Below are positions 42,526 through 50,549 of a stretch of DNA of 64,000 nt, in pieces. The position numbers and the translations under genes were made by a program. Below the pieces are notes generated by a model. That model was not told the origin of the DNA. It did not search any database and was given only the letters and a program-made list of their open reading frames with translations. The stretch comes from Planctomycetaceae bacterium (lineage in GTDB: Bacteria > Planctomycetota > Planctomycetia > Planctomycetales > Planctomycetaceae): contig JAEUII010000392.1 in NCBI GenBank assembly GCA_016795145.1, positions 1-64,000 of the forward strand, given 5' to 3'. Every line of letters begins with the position of its first letter. Within the stretch, counting starts at the first letter, position 1.

Positions 42526-44226
42526 TCAGGAGGCTTCGCCACCTGCGGCCACCTGTGTTCGTGCGCAGAAGTCTCCGAAGGACTCGGAGCCCTTTCGGCC
42601 GGACTTGTATTGCACGAGCAAAGGAGCCAGCGTCGGTACGATCTCGTTCAGTGGCACCATGTCACGGTAGATGAATCCCAGTCGAGTTCCTTCCGGATTC
42701 CCGCCGACGAACACGGTGTATTTTCCAGCCGCTTTTCCAACCAGTCCAATGTCCGGAGTGTAAGGGCGAGCACAGCCGTTCGGGCAGCCGGTCATGTGCA
42801 CGGCGATCTTGTCCGACTGAAGGCCAAGCTTTGCGATTTCCACTTCCAGTTCGTCGATGACCCCTGGAAGTGCTCGTTCGCTTTCTGTGATCGACAATCC
42901 GCAGGTGGGAAATGCCGGGCAGGCAATGGCGTAGCGTCGCAGAAGTGACAGCTCGTTTTCGCCTTTGATGCCATGCTCCGCCATGATGCGATTGATCTCG
43001 GCCTTGTCCTTTGGATCAATATCGCACAGGATGATGCTCTGAAGTGCGGTAAGCCGTACTTCCATTCCAAACTTGCGCAGAATGGCTCGCAGACCGGCTT
43101 TGATTCGCAGGCTGCCTTCATCTTTGATGCGACCGTTTTCGATGTTGATGCCAAGGAACAGTTTTCCATCGCCCTGTTCCTGCCAGCCGATGTGATCGTC
43201 CACGCCGGTGACGTCGGCAGGATGAGGATCCGGCAGTGGACGCCCAACGTATTCTTCGACCTTCGCTTTGAACTTTGGAAGGCCCCAGTCAGCGATCAGA
43301 TACTTCAGTCGAGCGCGCTTGCGGTCTTCACGATTTCCGAAGTCTCGCTGAACCTTCACAACCGCTTCACAGACTTCAATGACTTCAGCAGGCGTGACGA
43401 ACGTCAACCGCTTTGCGAGGGCAGGAAACGTCTTTTCGGCAGACGGAGTACGTCCCATGCCGCCGCCGGCCAGGACGTTGTAGCCGATGATTCGACCACC
43501 TTCGACGATGGCCAGCAGGCCAAGGTCCTGCGTGTAGAGATCGACGCAGTTGTCTTCGGGAAGGCCAATCGCCATCTTGAATTTTCGAGGCAGGTAGCGA
43601 GTTCCGTAGATCGGTTCGTCCATCGGCTTGAAGTCCGTGACTTCGGTTTCGGTTCCGTCATCATCCTTCAGCCAGATGTCAAAGTACGCTGTGGTCTTTG
43701 GCTTGAAGTGTTCTGCCATCTGCAGCGACAGCGCCTGAATTTCGTCGTAGACGGAGTTGTTGCGATAGGGAGCCGGGCAGGCCATCACGTTTCGATTGAC
43801 GTCGCCGCATGCTGCGAAGGTCGTCAGCTTGATCCGGTTGATCTCACGGATGCTCTCACGAAGATCGCTCTTCAAAACACCATGAAGCTGCAGTCCCTGG
43901 CGGCTGGTGATTCGCAAAGTTCCGTTTGCCAGTTTCTCACACAGATCCAGTTCGGCCAGCATCTGATCGGCCGTCAGCTTGCCTCCAGGAATTCGAGTCC
44001 GGACCATGCAGCTGTACTGCTTGCCTTTGGCCTTACCGTCTTCACCCTTGGCCTTGCGGGCATCGCGGTCGTCCTGAAGATAGGAACCATGATGCTTCAG
44101 CAGAGTAGCCGCGTCGTCGGAAAATTCGGGTTTGTCATTCTGCAACTCTTCCGCCAGCGTTCCTCGCAGCTGGTGGGACGCTTCTTTGAGCAATTCAACT
44201 TTGCTGAGTTTCATTTCTTCCGACAT
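42526..44226 (-). CDS. cysI: Assimilatory sulfite reductase hemoprotein
   Basis: A 566-residue siroheme/4Fe-4S enzyme that reduces sulfite to sulfide. The repeated ferredoxin-like halves are visible (YSCMVRTRIPGGKLTADQML, then RQGLQLHGV, and CPAPYRNNSVYDEIQALSLQ). The metal-centre cysteines are in CPAFPTCGLSITESERALP and MTGCPNGCARPYTPDIG: two pairs, CX5C and CX3C, that bind the cluster and siroheme. Arg/Lys residues for sulfite are in the RTRIPGG and NRNVM segments. No flavoprotein CysJ gene is near, so electrons may come from ferredoxin. The protein is cytoplasmic. Confidence 0.93.
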   Translation of the reverse strand: MSEEMKLSKVELLKEASHQLRGTLAEELQNDKPEFSDDAATLLKHHGSYLQDDRDARKAKGEDGKAKGKQYSCMVRTRIPGGKLTADQMLAELDLCEKLANGTLRITSRQGLQLHGVLKSDLRESIREINRIKLTTFAACGDVNRNVMACPAPYRNNSVYDEIQALSLQMAEHFKPKTTAYFDIWLKDDDGTETEVTDFKPMDEPIYGTRYLPRKFKMAIGLPEDNCVDLYTQDLGLLAIVEGGRIIGYNVLAGGGMGRTPSAEKTFPALAKRLTFVTPAEVIEVCEAVVKVQRDFGNREDRKRARLKYLIADWGLPKFKAKVEEYVGRPLPDPHPADVTGVDDHIGWQEQGDGKLFLGINIENGRIKDEGSLRIKAGLRAILRKFGMEVRLTALQSIILCDIDPKDKAEINRIMAEHGIKGENELSLLRRYAIACPAFPTCGLSITESERALPGVIDELEVEIAKLGLQSDKIAVHMTGCPNGCARPYTPDIGLVGKAAGKYTVFVGGNPEGTRLGFIYRDMVPLNEIVPTLAPLLVQYKSGRKGSESFGDFCARTQVAAGGEAS

Positions 44227-44518
44227 GATCGTGACTATCCAGTGGGGCTGCGTTCAGTGTTTTCCGGGCTTTCCATCGTCACCGGGATATCTCTACAGAC
44301 AAGTTGGCGAGTATAGGGATCGGGGAAAATCTTGAATAGTTGGCTCCACGCGGTCTCTGGCGAACTGCACAGAATGGAAATCTCTGAATATCCGGATCAG
44401 AATGTCACCGGTCGATCTGCGTGCCTGGTGCCGGAGAAAGGCTCAAAAGGCTTCCTTCCATCGAAGATGTATTTGCCGCAGGCAGAGAAGGGTCGGCCCC
44501 CTGACAAGGACCTATTCC

Positions 44519-45274
44519 ATGATTCGAGTTTTTTCGTTTTGCGTTCTTCTCATCGCACTTCCGGTTTTGGCCACCGCTCGCGCGGGAGTTGATGAAAAAT
44601 CCGCGGCCAAAGCTGATCCAGCCAAATCTGTTCCTGCAAAGGCGAGCGACGAAAAGAAGACACCGGACGACAAAGCAGCGACCGCCGACAAGGACGGCTG
44701 GCAGCCTTTGTTTAATGGCAAGGATCTGGAAGGCTGGAAGGTCACCAACTACGGCGGCGAAGGTGATGTGCTGGTTGAGGATGGTGAAGTGATCATTAGC
44801 CAGGGCTCAGACCTGTCCGGCATTCATACGGAAAAGAAACTGCCAAAGTCCAACTACGAAGTGCAGTACGAAGCCATGCGAGAAGCTGGCAGCGACTTCT
44901 TCGCCGGACTGACGTTCCCAATCGGCGACAATCATTGCTCGCTGATCTGCGGAGGCTGGGGCGGTGGCGTGTGTGGTATCTCAAGCCTTGACGGCATGGA
45001 TGCATCGGAAAACGAAACGACCAGCTATCAGCAGTTTGAAAAGGGCAAGTGGTACAAGTTCCGTCTTGTTGTGACGGACAACCACATCAACGCATGGATT
45101 GATGACAAGCAGATTGTTGACGTCGACACGACCGACCGAAAGATTGGCGTCCGCTTCGAAGTGGAACGTTCCAAGCCGTTCGGATTCTGCACCTATGCAA
45201 CGACAGGCCGCATTCGGAATGCTCGCATTCGCCCGCTGATGCCGGAAGCAAAGGGTGAAAAGGAAAGCAAGTAG
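44519..45274 (+). CDS. Secreted DUF1080 protein
   Basis: A 251-residue exported protein. The signal peptide is MIRVFSFCVLLIALPVLA. A Lys/Asp/Ala-rich linker of about 40 residues is followed by the DUF1080 beta-jellyroll: GWQPLFNGKDLEGWKV at the start, the acidic EVQYEAMREAGSDFFAGLTF, CSLICGGWGGGVCGIS, and ITAW-type strand INAWIDDKQIVDVD. DUF1080 includes glycoside hydrolases acting on 3-keto-glucosides and many planctomycete surface proteins. ATG 44519 has AAGGA 8 bp upstream; the frame is open from 44402. A lone IR1 hairpin follows its stop. Confidence 0.9.
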   Translation: MIRVFSFCVLLIALPVLATARAGVDEKSAAKADPAKSVPAKASDEKKTPDDKAATADKDGWQPLFNGKDLEGWKVTNYGGEGDVLVEDGEVIISQGSDLSGIHTEKKLPKSNYEVQYEAMREAGSDFFAGLTFPIGDNHCSLICGGWGGGVCGISSLDGMDASENETTSYQQFEKGKWYKFRLVVTDNHINAWIDDKQIVDVDTTDRKIGVRFEVERSKPFGFCTYATTGRIRNARIRPLMPEAKGEKESK

Positions 45275-45297
45275 TTGGTGAGACCCTGATGTGGGAA

Positions 45298-45321
45298 CGG
45301 CTGAGGACAGCCGTTTTACAC
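45298..45321. repeat. IR1 half-copy between convergent genes
   Basis: ACGGCTG-AGGA-CAGCCGT followed by TTTACAC. It could end transcription of both convergent genes (DUF1080 and M48). Confidence 0.8.
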
Positions 45322-45347
45322 TTTGGTTGAATCGCAGATTGCGATCA

Positions 45348-46229
45348 CTACTTTGGGATCTCGGCACCAAGCCCGAGCTTTTCCGGAGCGGCTTCGTACT
45401 CGGCCATTGCCTTTGGAAGCAGTTCACGTAGTGCTGAAGCACGGTGGGCATCGGATGGATGAGTCGACATGAACTCCATCGGCGCTTCGCCCTTCTTCGC
45501 GCTGGCAAATCGTTCCCAGAAGCCTGGAGCTGCGGAAGGATCGAAGCCGGCTTTGGCCATCAGCATGATTCCGATCTCATCAGCTTCCAGTTCGTGCTTT
45601 CGACTGTAAGGAAGAATGACACCGTAGTCTGATGCGGCACCGTAGGCCGTCAGGACGATCTTCTGCTTTTGTTCTTCCTGATTCTGCATCACATAGCCAA
45701 CGGCAGATTTGCCAAGGTTCTGTGCGGTCTGGTACGTCATGCGTTCGCCGCCGTGTCGAGCAATCGCGTGAGCGACTTCGTGCGACATGACGACCGCGAG
45801 CCCCGCTTCACTTTCACAGACCGGAAGGATGCCGGTATAGACAGCAACTTTTCCACCAGGCAGACAGAACGCATTCTGTGTGTCAGATTCGATGACGTTG
45901 AATTCCCACTTGAAGTCTGGTCGGTTGGCAACCTTGGCAATGCGATCACCGACGCGACGGACAACTTCCGCCCACTTCTCGTTCTGCGTCACCTTCTCGG
46001 TCTTCAGGACTTCCTGATACGCCGTCAGTCCCATTTCATTTTCTTTGGTCTCCGACGTGATCACGAGCTGGCTACGCCCCGTCATCGGGACATTCTGACA
46101 ACCAGCGATCATGAGGAAGGTGGCGGTACAGAGGCAAATCACGATTGCACAAATCGTGACGAGAGGCCTGGTGCCAGCGTTCTTCGAAGATTCCATTCGA
46201 GCCATTTTTGCGATCCATCGTTTCATCAT
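45348..46229 (-). CDS. M48-family metalloprotease lipoprotein
   Basis: A protease of about 293 residues. After an N-terminal charged stretch, the signal TICAIVICLCTATFLMIAGC carries a lipobox IAGC. The active site VVMSHEVAHAIARHGGERM is the HExxH zinc motif of M48, and the third ligand Glu is in SRKHELEADEIGIML. STHPSDAHRASALRELLP is the BepA/LoiP-like C-terminal signature. It probably sits in the outer membrane and degrades misfolded envelope proteins. ATG 46229 was chosen; TTG 46253 is in frame but weak. It is convergent with DUF1080 and divergent from yebC. Confidence 0.92.
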   Translation of the reverse strand: MMKRWIAKMARMESSKNAGTRPLVTICAIVICLCTATFLMIAGCQNVPMTGRSQLVITSETKENEMGLTAYQEVLKTEKVTQNEKWAEVVRRVGDRIAKVANRPDFKWEFNVIESDTQNAFCLPGGKVAVYTGILPVCESEAGLAVVMSHEVAHAIARHGGERMTYQTAQNLGKSAVGYVMQNQEEQKQKIVLTAYGAASDYGVILPYSRKHELEADEIGIMLMAKAGFDPSAAPGFWERFASAKKGEAPMEFMSTHPSDAHRASALRELLPKAMAEYEAAPEKLGLGAEIPK

Positions 46230-46401
46230 CAGTCCATGGAGTCCTTCAGGCAAAACTGTAATGGGCGTGGATTTTGAATCTCAAGCCCCATTCTTCCCTG
46301 GCACTGTCGCCTCTGAAACCCAAAAATCTGGCGCGAGGAAACTCCGGCAAATGAAGCCAGATTTGGAGCCTGTCTGTCCAAAATCTGCCTTGGGGCGACA
46401 G

Positions 46402-46434
46402 TGTAGAGCGACTGTCCTCAGTCGTTTGCTGACT
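46402..46434. repeat. IR1 half-copy with variant stem
   Basis: GTGTAGAGCGACTGTCCTCA, then GTCGTTTGC. The stem CGACTG/CAGTCG differs from the common CGATTG/CAATCG on both arms, a compensatory change. It lies in the 465-bp divergent region between M48 and yebC, in which no gene is seen. Confidence 0.85.
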
Positions 46435-46694
46435 TCCCGTTTCTGCATCTGCGGAATGCAAGACGGCTGCAGGAATGTGGACCGACCCCAGCCCAGGAAC
46501 CGAAATCGTATGCGGAAGAGCAGCGCCAGGTTCGGCGGAGCGAACCGCGACTTTGGAGTGTCCCGCTTCGTTTTTTGGCACGGAAGGGTGCCTCTATTTC
46601 ACGATGCGGGATCCCTGCTAGAATGTTCGCCCAGTCGTTGTTGATGCAACATTCGAAGGTCGTTTGACAGTCGTACACCTCAGGCAGAGTTTCC

Positions 46695-47417
46695 ATGGGC
46701 AGAAGTTTCGAAAACCGCAAAGCCTCCATCTTCAAGACCGCCGCACAGAAGTCCAAGCTGTATTCCAAGTATGGTAAGCAGTTGTACGTGGTGGCGAAGA
46801 ATGGTGTTCCGGATCCCGAAAACAACCCTGCTCTCCGCAACCTGATTGAACGAGCCAAGAAGGAGCAGGTTCCGGCACACGTGATCGACAAAGCGATCGA
46901 AAAGGCCAAGGGCCTTGGTGGCGAAGAATTTGCATCCTTGCGTTACGAAGGTTTTGGGCCGGGTGGATGCATGCTGCTGGTCGACTGCCTGACCGACAAC
47001 AACAACCGCACGATTACCGATGTACGCAGTGCGTTTACTCGCTGCGGAGCCAAGATGGATCCATCCGGCTCGGTCGCTCGCATGTTTGACCATGTCGCTG
47101 TGCTGTCATTCAAAGGTGACAACGGCGACGCGGTTCTGGAAGCCATGCTGAACGCGGATGTGGATGTCGAAGACGTGGAAGTGAAAGACGGCCATGTGAA
47201 TTTGTTTGCTCCGGCCAGCGAGTTCTACAAAGCCAAGACGGCCCTGCTGGAAGCGTTTCCAAAAGTCGAACTGGAAACCTCCGAAATCACCTTCATTCCT
47301 CAGATGCAAAAAGAACTCAACGCCGAAGACGCGGCAATGTTCGAGAAGTTCATCAACCTGCTGAACGACTGCGACGACGTGCAGGAAGTTTATCACAACG
47401 CCATCCTGCCCGGCTGA
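46695..47417 (+). CDS. yebC: YebC/PmpR-family protein
   Basis: A 240-residue DUF28 protein, a bacterial relative of TACO1. Family marks: MGRSFENRKASIFKTAAQKS at the start, then NPALRNLIERAKKEQVPAHV and DKAIEKAKG, YEGFGPGGCMLLVDCLTDNN, and TRCGAKMDPSGSVARMFD. YebC-like proteins ease translation of proline stretches or act on transcription. It is cytoplasmic and appears complete. The IR2 solo end and R8/IR1 repeats follow its stop. ATG 46695 is supported by the strict start motif. Confidence 0.93.
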   Translation: MGRSFENRKASIFKTAAQKSKLYSKYGKQLYVVAKNGVPDPENNPALRNLIERAKKEQVPAHVIDKAIEKAKGLGGEEFASLRYEGFGPGGCMLLVDCLTDNNNRTITDVRSAFTRCGAKMDPSGSVARMFDHVAVLSFKGDNGDAVLEAMLNADVDVEDVEVKDGHVNLFAPASEFYKAKTALLEAFPKVELETSEITFIPQMQKELNAEDAAMFEKFINLLNDCDDVQEVYHNAILPG

Positions 47418-47456
47418 TTGTCTTCAGTCTGAGGCCTATCGATCGCACGCATTCGC

Positions 47457-47677
47457 TGGGTAGCACAGGTGAAGCCTGTGACGCGCAGCGGTCGGAAGCC
47501 GAAGTGAAGGCGAGAAGGTTTCAGCGCAGGCTGATTCGGCAGTACATCCCCGCCCAAACTCGTTTAGGGGTCGAACGAGCGCCAGCAAGTTCGGGGGAGG
47601 GCGCCGCCTCTGCCTCCGCTTCAACAGCCGTTTGTGGTTACAGGCAAACACGAAGCGATTGAGGACAATCGCTCTAC
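47457..47677. repeat. IR2 solo end, R8 and IR1 half between yebC and tatC
   Basis: 47457-47503 is an IR2 end in reverse (GGGTAGCACAGGTGAAGCCT). 47564-47602 is R8. 47651-47677 is an IR1 half (GCGATTG-AGGA-CAATCGC, then TCTAC), ending 2 bp from the tatC stop codon. Confidence 0.82.
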
Positions 47678-47678
47678 T

Positions 47679-48740
47679 CTATCGAATGGGCTTTGGCGGG
47701 CTGCCAATTCGAAACTGGCACAGGTAAATGCCAAGCACGTACAGCAGCAGCAGAGGGAACATCATCAACAGCATGCTCCACGGGTCCGGTGAAGTCGTCA
47801 GAACCATGGATGCGATGGAAATAATCAGCACGGCGATGCGCCAGTTGTCTTTGTAGGTGTTGACCGTGCAGATGCCGATTCGTTCCAGGAACACCATCAC
47901 CAGAGGCAGCTGGAAGCTGACACCGAACAGGATTGGCATCAGCATCGCCATGCTGATGTATTCCGACAGACGCGGCTGCACCGTGATTCCCAGCCAGGCA
48001 TTGAAGCCGATCAGGAAGTCCAGCATCAGCGGGAACGCATAGAAGTAACCGGCGGCCGCTCCGGCCAGAAACAGCACAACGCTCATCGGAAGATAGACGT
48101 GCACGTACTTGCGTTCGTGAGGATACAAGCCTGCGGAAACAAACAGCCACAGCTGATAGAAGATCCATGGTGACGACAGCAGCAGGCCAGAGAAGAAACA
48201 CACTTTCATATAGGCCATGAAGCCTTCTTCAACCTTGAACGTCGTGATGCGCGATGTATCCTCGATCACACGCTGAAGCTGAGCAAATTCCGGTGCTGTC
48301 AGAATAATCTCCACGTAGGCTGGCTTCGCAGGATCCTGAGTGTCAGTCACAGGTGGCGGTGAAGGCGGCTGTCCCAGAGCCTTCTCCAGTTCGGTTCGGC
48401 TGATTCGAACTTTCAGCTGATCATTCTTCAGCTTCTCTTCGGCCTTCTTCTTTTCTTCTTCCGTCGGCTGAGGTGTTTCTTTGGACGTGAAGAATCCGGC
48501 GGCCCATTCATAGAAGCTCTGCTTTGGAGCATCCATCGTCACGTTTTCGATGCCGCGATCTCGAAGAGCCTTCTCAACCGGGTGACGAAGCCAGAGGAAA
48601 ATCCGGTCACCGAAAAACAAACAGACTGAAACCGCCAGGATCACACCCAGCAATGCGCGGAACACGTGAACTCGAAGAACTTCCAGGTGTTCCCCGAAGG
48701 TCATCGTTGTGTCGTCAAAGAGGTCTCGAGACTTTCGCAT
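47679..48740 (-). CDS. tatC: Twin-arginine translocase subunit TatC
   Basis: A 353-residue TatC, about 95 residues longer than E. coli TatC. The N-terminal amphipathic part and EHLEVLRVHVFRALLGVI match TatC helix 1; SPWIFYQLWLFVSAGLYPHE is the conserved segment ending helix 2, then helices at about 215-340. The extra length is an insertion of about 95 charged and Pro-rich residues in the first periplasmic loop (about 75-170, with PTEEEKKKAEEKLKNDQLKV and QPPSPPPVTDTQDPAKPAYV). It should form the Tat receptor core with TatB/TatA, which are not nearby. Several genes in the window encode Tat signals. Confidence 0.93.
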   Translation of the reverse strand: MRKSRDLFDDTTMTFGEHLEVLRVHVFRALLGVILAVSVCLFFGDRIFLWLRHPVEKALRDRGIENVTMDAPKQSFYEWAAGFFTSKETPQPTEEEKKKAEEKLKNDQLKVRISRTELEKALGQPPSPPPVTDTQDPAKPAYVEIILTAPEFAQLQRVIEDTSRITTFKVEEGFMAYMKVCFFSGLLLSSPWIFYQLWLFVSAGLYPHERKYVHVYLPMSVVLFLAGAAAGYFYAFPLMLDFLIGFNAWLGITVQPRLSEYISMAMLMPILFGVSFQLPLVMVFLERIGICTVNTYKDNWRIAVLIISIASMVLTTSPDPWSMLLMMFPLLLLYVLGIYLCQFRIGSPPKPIR

Positions 48741-48785
48741 GAGTCCAGCCGAACGTTTTCAGTAGGTGCCACGAACAATGAAAAC

Positions 48786-48810
48786 GGGCGAACGCGTCAC
48801 ACGTTCGCCC
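48786..48810 (-). terminator. Hairpin terminator after ilvE
   Basis: GGGCGAACG (48786-48794) pairs with CGTTCGCCC (48802-48810). Read on the minus strand it lies just past the ilvE stop and is followed by GTTTTC. Confidence 0.75.
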
Positions 48811-48821
48811 CTCAAACTGTA

Positions 48822-49682
48822 CTACTCACCGCGAGTCAGCTTGCGGAACAGATCCAGCAGCTTCTCGGTAATCGGCCCTGGCTTTCCAGTGCCGATCTGA
48901 CGACCATCCAGACTGGTCACAGCAATCACTTCCGCGGCCGTTCCCGTCAGGAAACACTCATCGGCTGTGAAGATGTCGTGACGAGTCATCACGCATTCTT
49001 CGACAGGGATTCCGGCTCCTCGCGCCAGTCGCATGACGGCGTTGCGAGTGATGCCTTCCAGAAGGCCGGCTTCAGGCGGAGGAGTCTTCAGGACGCCTCG
49101 CTTGATGATGAAAATATTGTCGCCCGTGCATTCTGCGACTTCACCATTATGATTCAGCATCAGAGCTTCGACCGTGCCCGCATCGGTGCCTTCGATCTTC
49201 GCCATGATGTTGTTCAGGTAGTTCAGCGACTTGACTCGAGGGCTCAAAGCACCCGGATGATTCTTGATGGTGGCTGCCGTCACCAGCTTCATGCCCGTGC
49301 GGTACATTTCTTCCGGATACATCGTGATCGTATCGGCGATAACGATCACCTGAGGATTCGACGTCCTTCGAATGTCCAGTCCCAGCGCTCCTGCGCCACG
49401 AGTCACCACGAGGCGAACGTAGCCGTCGATGATGTTGTTGGCCTTCACAGTGTCTTCCACGGCCTTCACCATTTCCGGGTTGGAAATGGGGATCACAAGG
49501 CGAATGGCGAGAGCGCTTTCGTAAAGGCGATCAATGTGTTCCTGCAACAGGAAGACTCGACCGCCGTAGACGCGAATACCTTCGAAGACACCGTCACCAT
49601 AAAGCAGACCGTGATCAAAAACGCTGACGGACGCCTGCTCGGCAGGAACGAGTTTTCCGGCGACATAGACGAGACGCGACAT
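48822..49682 (-). CDS. ilvE: Branched-chain-amino-acid aminotransferase
   Basis: A 286-residue fold-type IV PLP enzyme that converts branched-chain keto acids and glutamate to Val, Ile, Leu. Family marks are VSVFDHGLLYGDGVFEGIRV near the start, YVRLVVTRGAGALG, SLNYLNNIMAK (the PLP Lys is in the preceding RVKSLNYL, K near 160), GEVAECTGDNIFI, and ECFLTGTAAEVIAV. Length and motifs fit IlvE, though D-amino-acid transaminases share the fold. ATG 49682 is chosen because MSRLVYVAGKLV is a normal start; the open frame above it is not. It lies ahead of tatC on the same strand but behind its own terminator. Confidence 0.9.
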   Translation of the reverse strand: MSRLVYVAGKLVPAEQASVSVFDHGLLYGDGVFEGIRVYGGRVFLLQEHIDRLYESALAIRLVIPISNPEMVKAVEDTVKANNIIDGYVRLVVTRGAGALGLDIRRTSNPQVIVIADTITMYPEEMYRTGMKLVTAATIKNHPGALSPRVKSLNYLNNIMAKIEGTDAGTVEALMLNHNGEVAECTGDNIFIIKRGVLKTPPPEAGLLEGITRNAVMRLARGAGIPVEECVMTRHDIFTADECFLTGTAAEVIAVTSLDGRQIGTGKPGPITEKLLDLFRKLTRGE

Positions 49683-50126
49683 GGGACTCACTTCAATGAG
49701 CACTTGGAGGAGGGAACAGCCAACGAGCACAGCGGTGAACGGGACGTGCGAAAATCACGAACTCGTCCGGAACGAGGCTGTGCCTGTCGATGTCTGATAC
49801 ACCTGATACAGCAGGAACGTCTCGATCGTCGCCGATGTGCACGGCAAAGCCAGCGACACCACAGAATTTCCTGTGTTCGCCTGGAAACCGCGAATCTTAT
49901 CGGGTTCGCCAGTCGGTCTCCACTAAACTCCCGGGAAGGCACGCAAGCGAGAACTGTTGAGCATTAAGGCCCCGGAAAACTCGCCAAAATCCCCTGTCCG
50001 GCTGTAACGGACAAAACCTCAAAAAGGCATCACCAAACCTCGAAATCCCGTGTCATCAACTTGCGAAGCCCCCTTTGAGCGGTATGCTTCCAACCCTTGA
50101 CGGCACCCCCGTCAAAGCCACCACAA
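49683..50126. other. 444-bp region between ilvE and tRNA-Leu
   Basis: I see no gene. Short hairpins occur, for example GTCCG/CGGAC at about 49998-50015 and TTGACGG/CCGTCAA at about 50096-50115, just ahead of the tRNA. No clear promoter can be placed. Confidence 0.5.
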
Positions 50127-50211
50127 GCCGGAGTGGCGAAATGGCAGACGCGTCGGATTCAAAATCCGATAAGGGTAAAACCTTGTGTGGGTTCGAGTCC
50201 CACCTCCGGTA
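50127..50211 (+). tRNA. tRNA-Leu (anticodon CAA)
   Basis: The 85-nt sequence folds as a class II tRNA. The acceptor stem is GCCGGAG/CTCCGGT with discriminator A at 50211. The anticodon loop TTCAAAA gives CAA (50160-50162), reading UUG. There is a variable arm of the leucine type and a T arm ending GTTCGAGTCCCAC. CCA is not encoded. A rho-independent terminator follows 26 bp later. Class II tRNAs are common integration sites, and the accessory cassette lies just beyond. Confidence 0.95.
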
Positions 50212-50237
50212 CTTGAATGATCACGAACTGATACGAA

Positions 50238-50272
50238 CGGGTCGGAATTCGATGGAATTTCGACCCGTTTTT
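50238..50272 (+). terminator. Rho-independent terminator after tRNA-Leu
   Basis: CGGGTCGGAATTC (50238-50250) pairs with GAATTTCGACCCG (50255-50267), one G-T pair, over a GATG loop, then TTTTT. Confidence 0.9.
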
Positions 50273-50477
50273 CGTTGGTGCTCTGCAACCTGACGACACC
50301 AGTTCGGTCGATGGACGGGTACGGTACGTCACTCGGGGCGGAATTCCGACGGCACCTCTGGCTCTATTAGCGTTCCTTCCCGTTCAAATCGTGCTGCGGT
50401 TGTTTAGAACAGTGACCAAGGTCGGACTTTTCTGTCGGTTCTATACAATTACAAGTCTTTTCATGGCATGGGTTTAC

Positions 50478-50549
50478 GGAAGATTCGTCTTCCGGAAATT
50501 GTCTAAAAGATGGTCTAGACGGAATCTTCCGATGCTGGTTTAGACAATT
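50478..50549 (-). terminator. Overlapping inverted repeats at end of AlbA_2 gene
   Basis: AATTGTCTAAA (50497-50507) pairs with TTTAGACAATT (50539-50549), and GGAAGATTC (50478-50486) pairs with GAATCTTCC (50522-50530). The two pairs overlap, so only one can form at a time. The stop codon lies in the middle, inside GTCTAGAC. Confidence 0.55.

Noticed and set aside
42973-44316. Plus-strand frame of 447 codons
   Set aside because: Shadow of cysI on the opposite strand.
48666-49967. Plus-strand frame of 433 codons
   Set aside because: Antisense to ilvE; the product lacks protein character.
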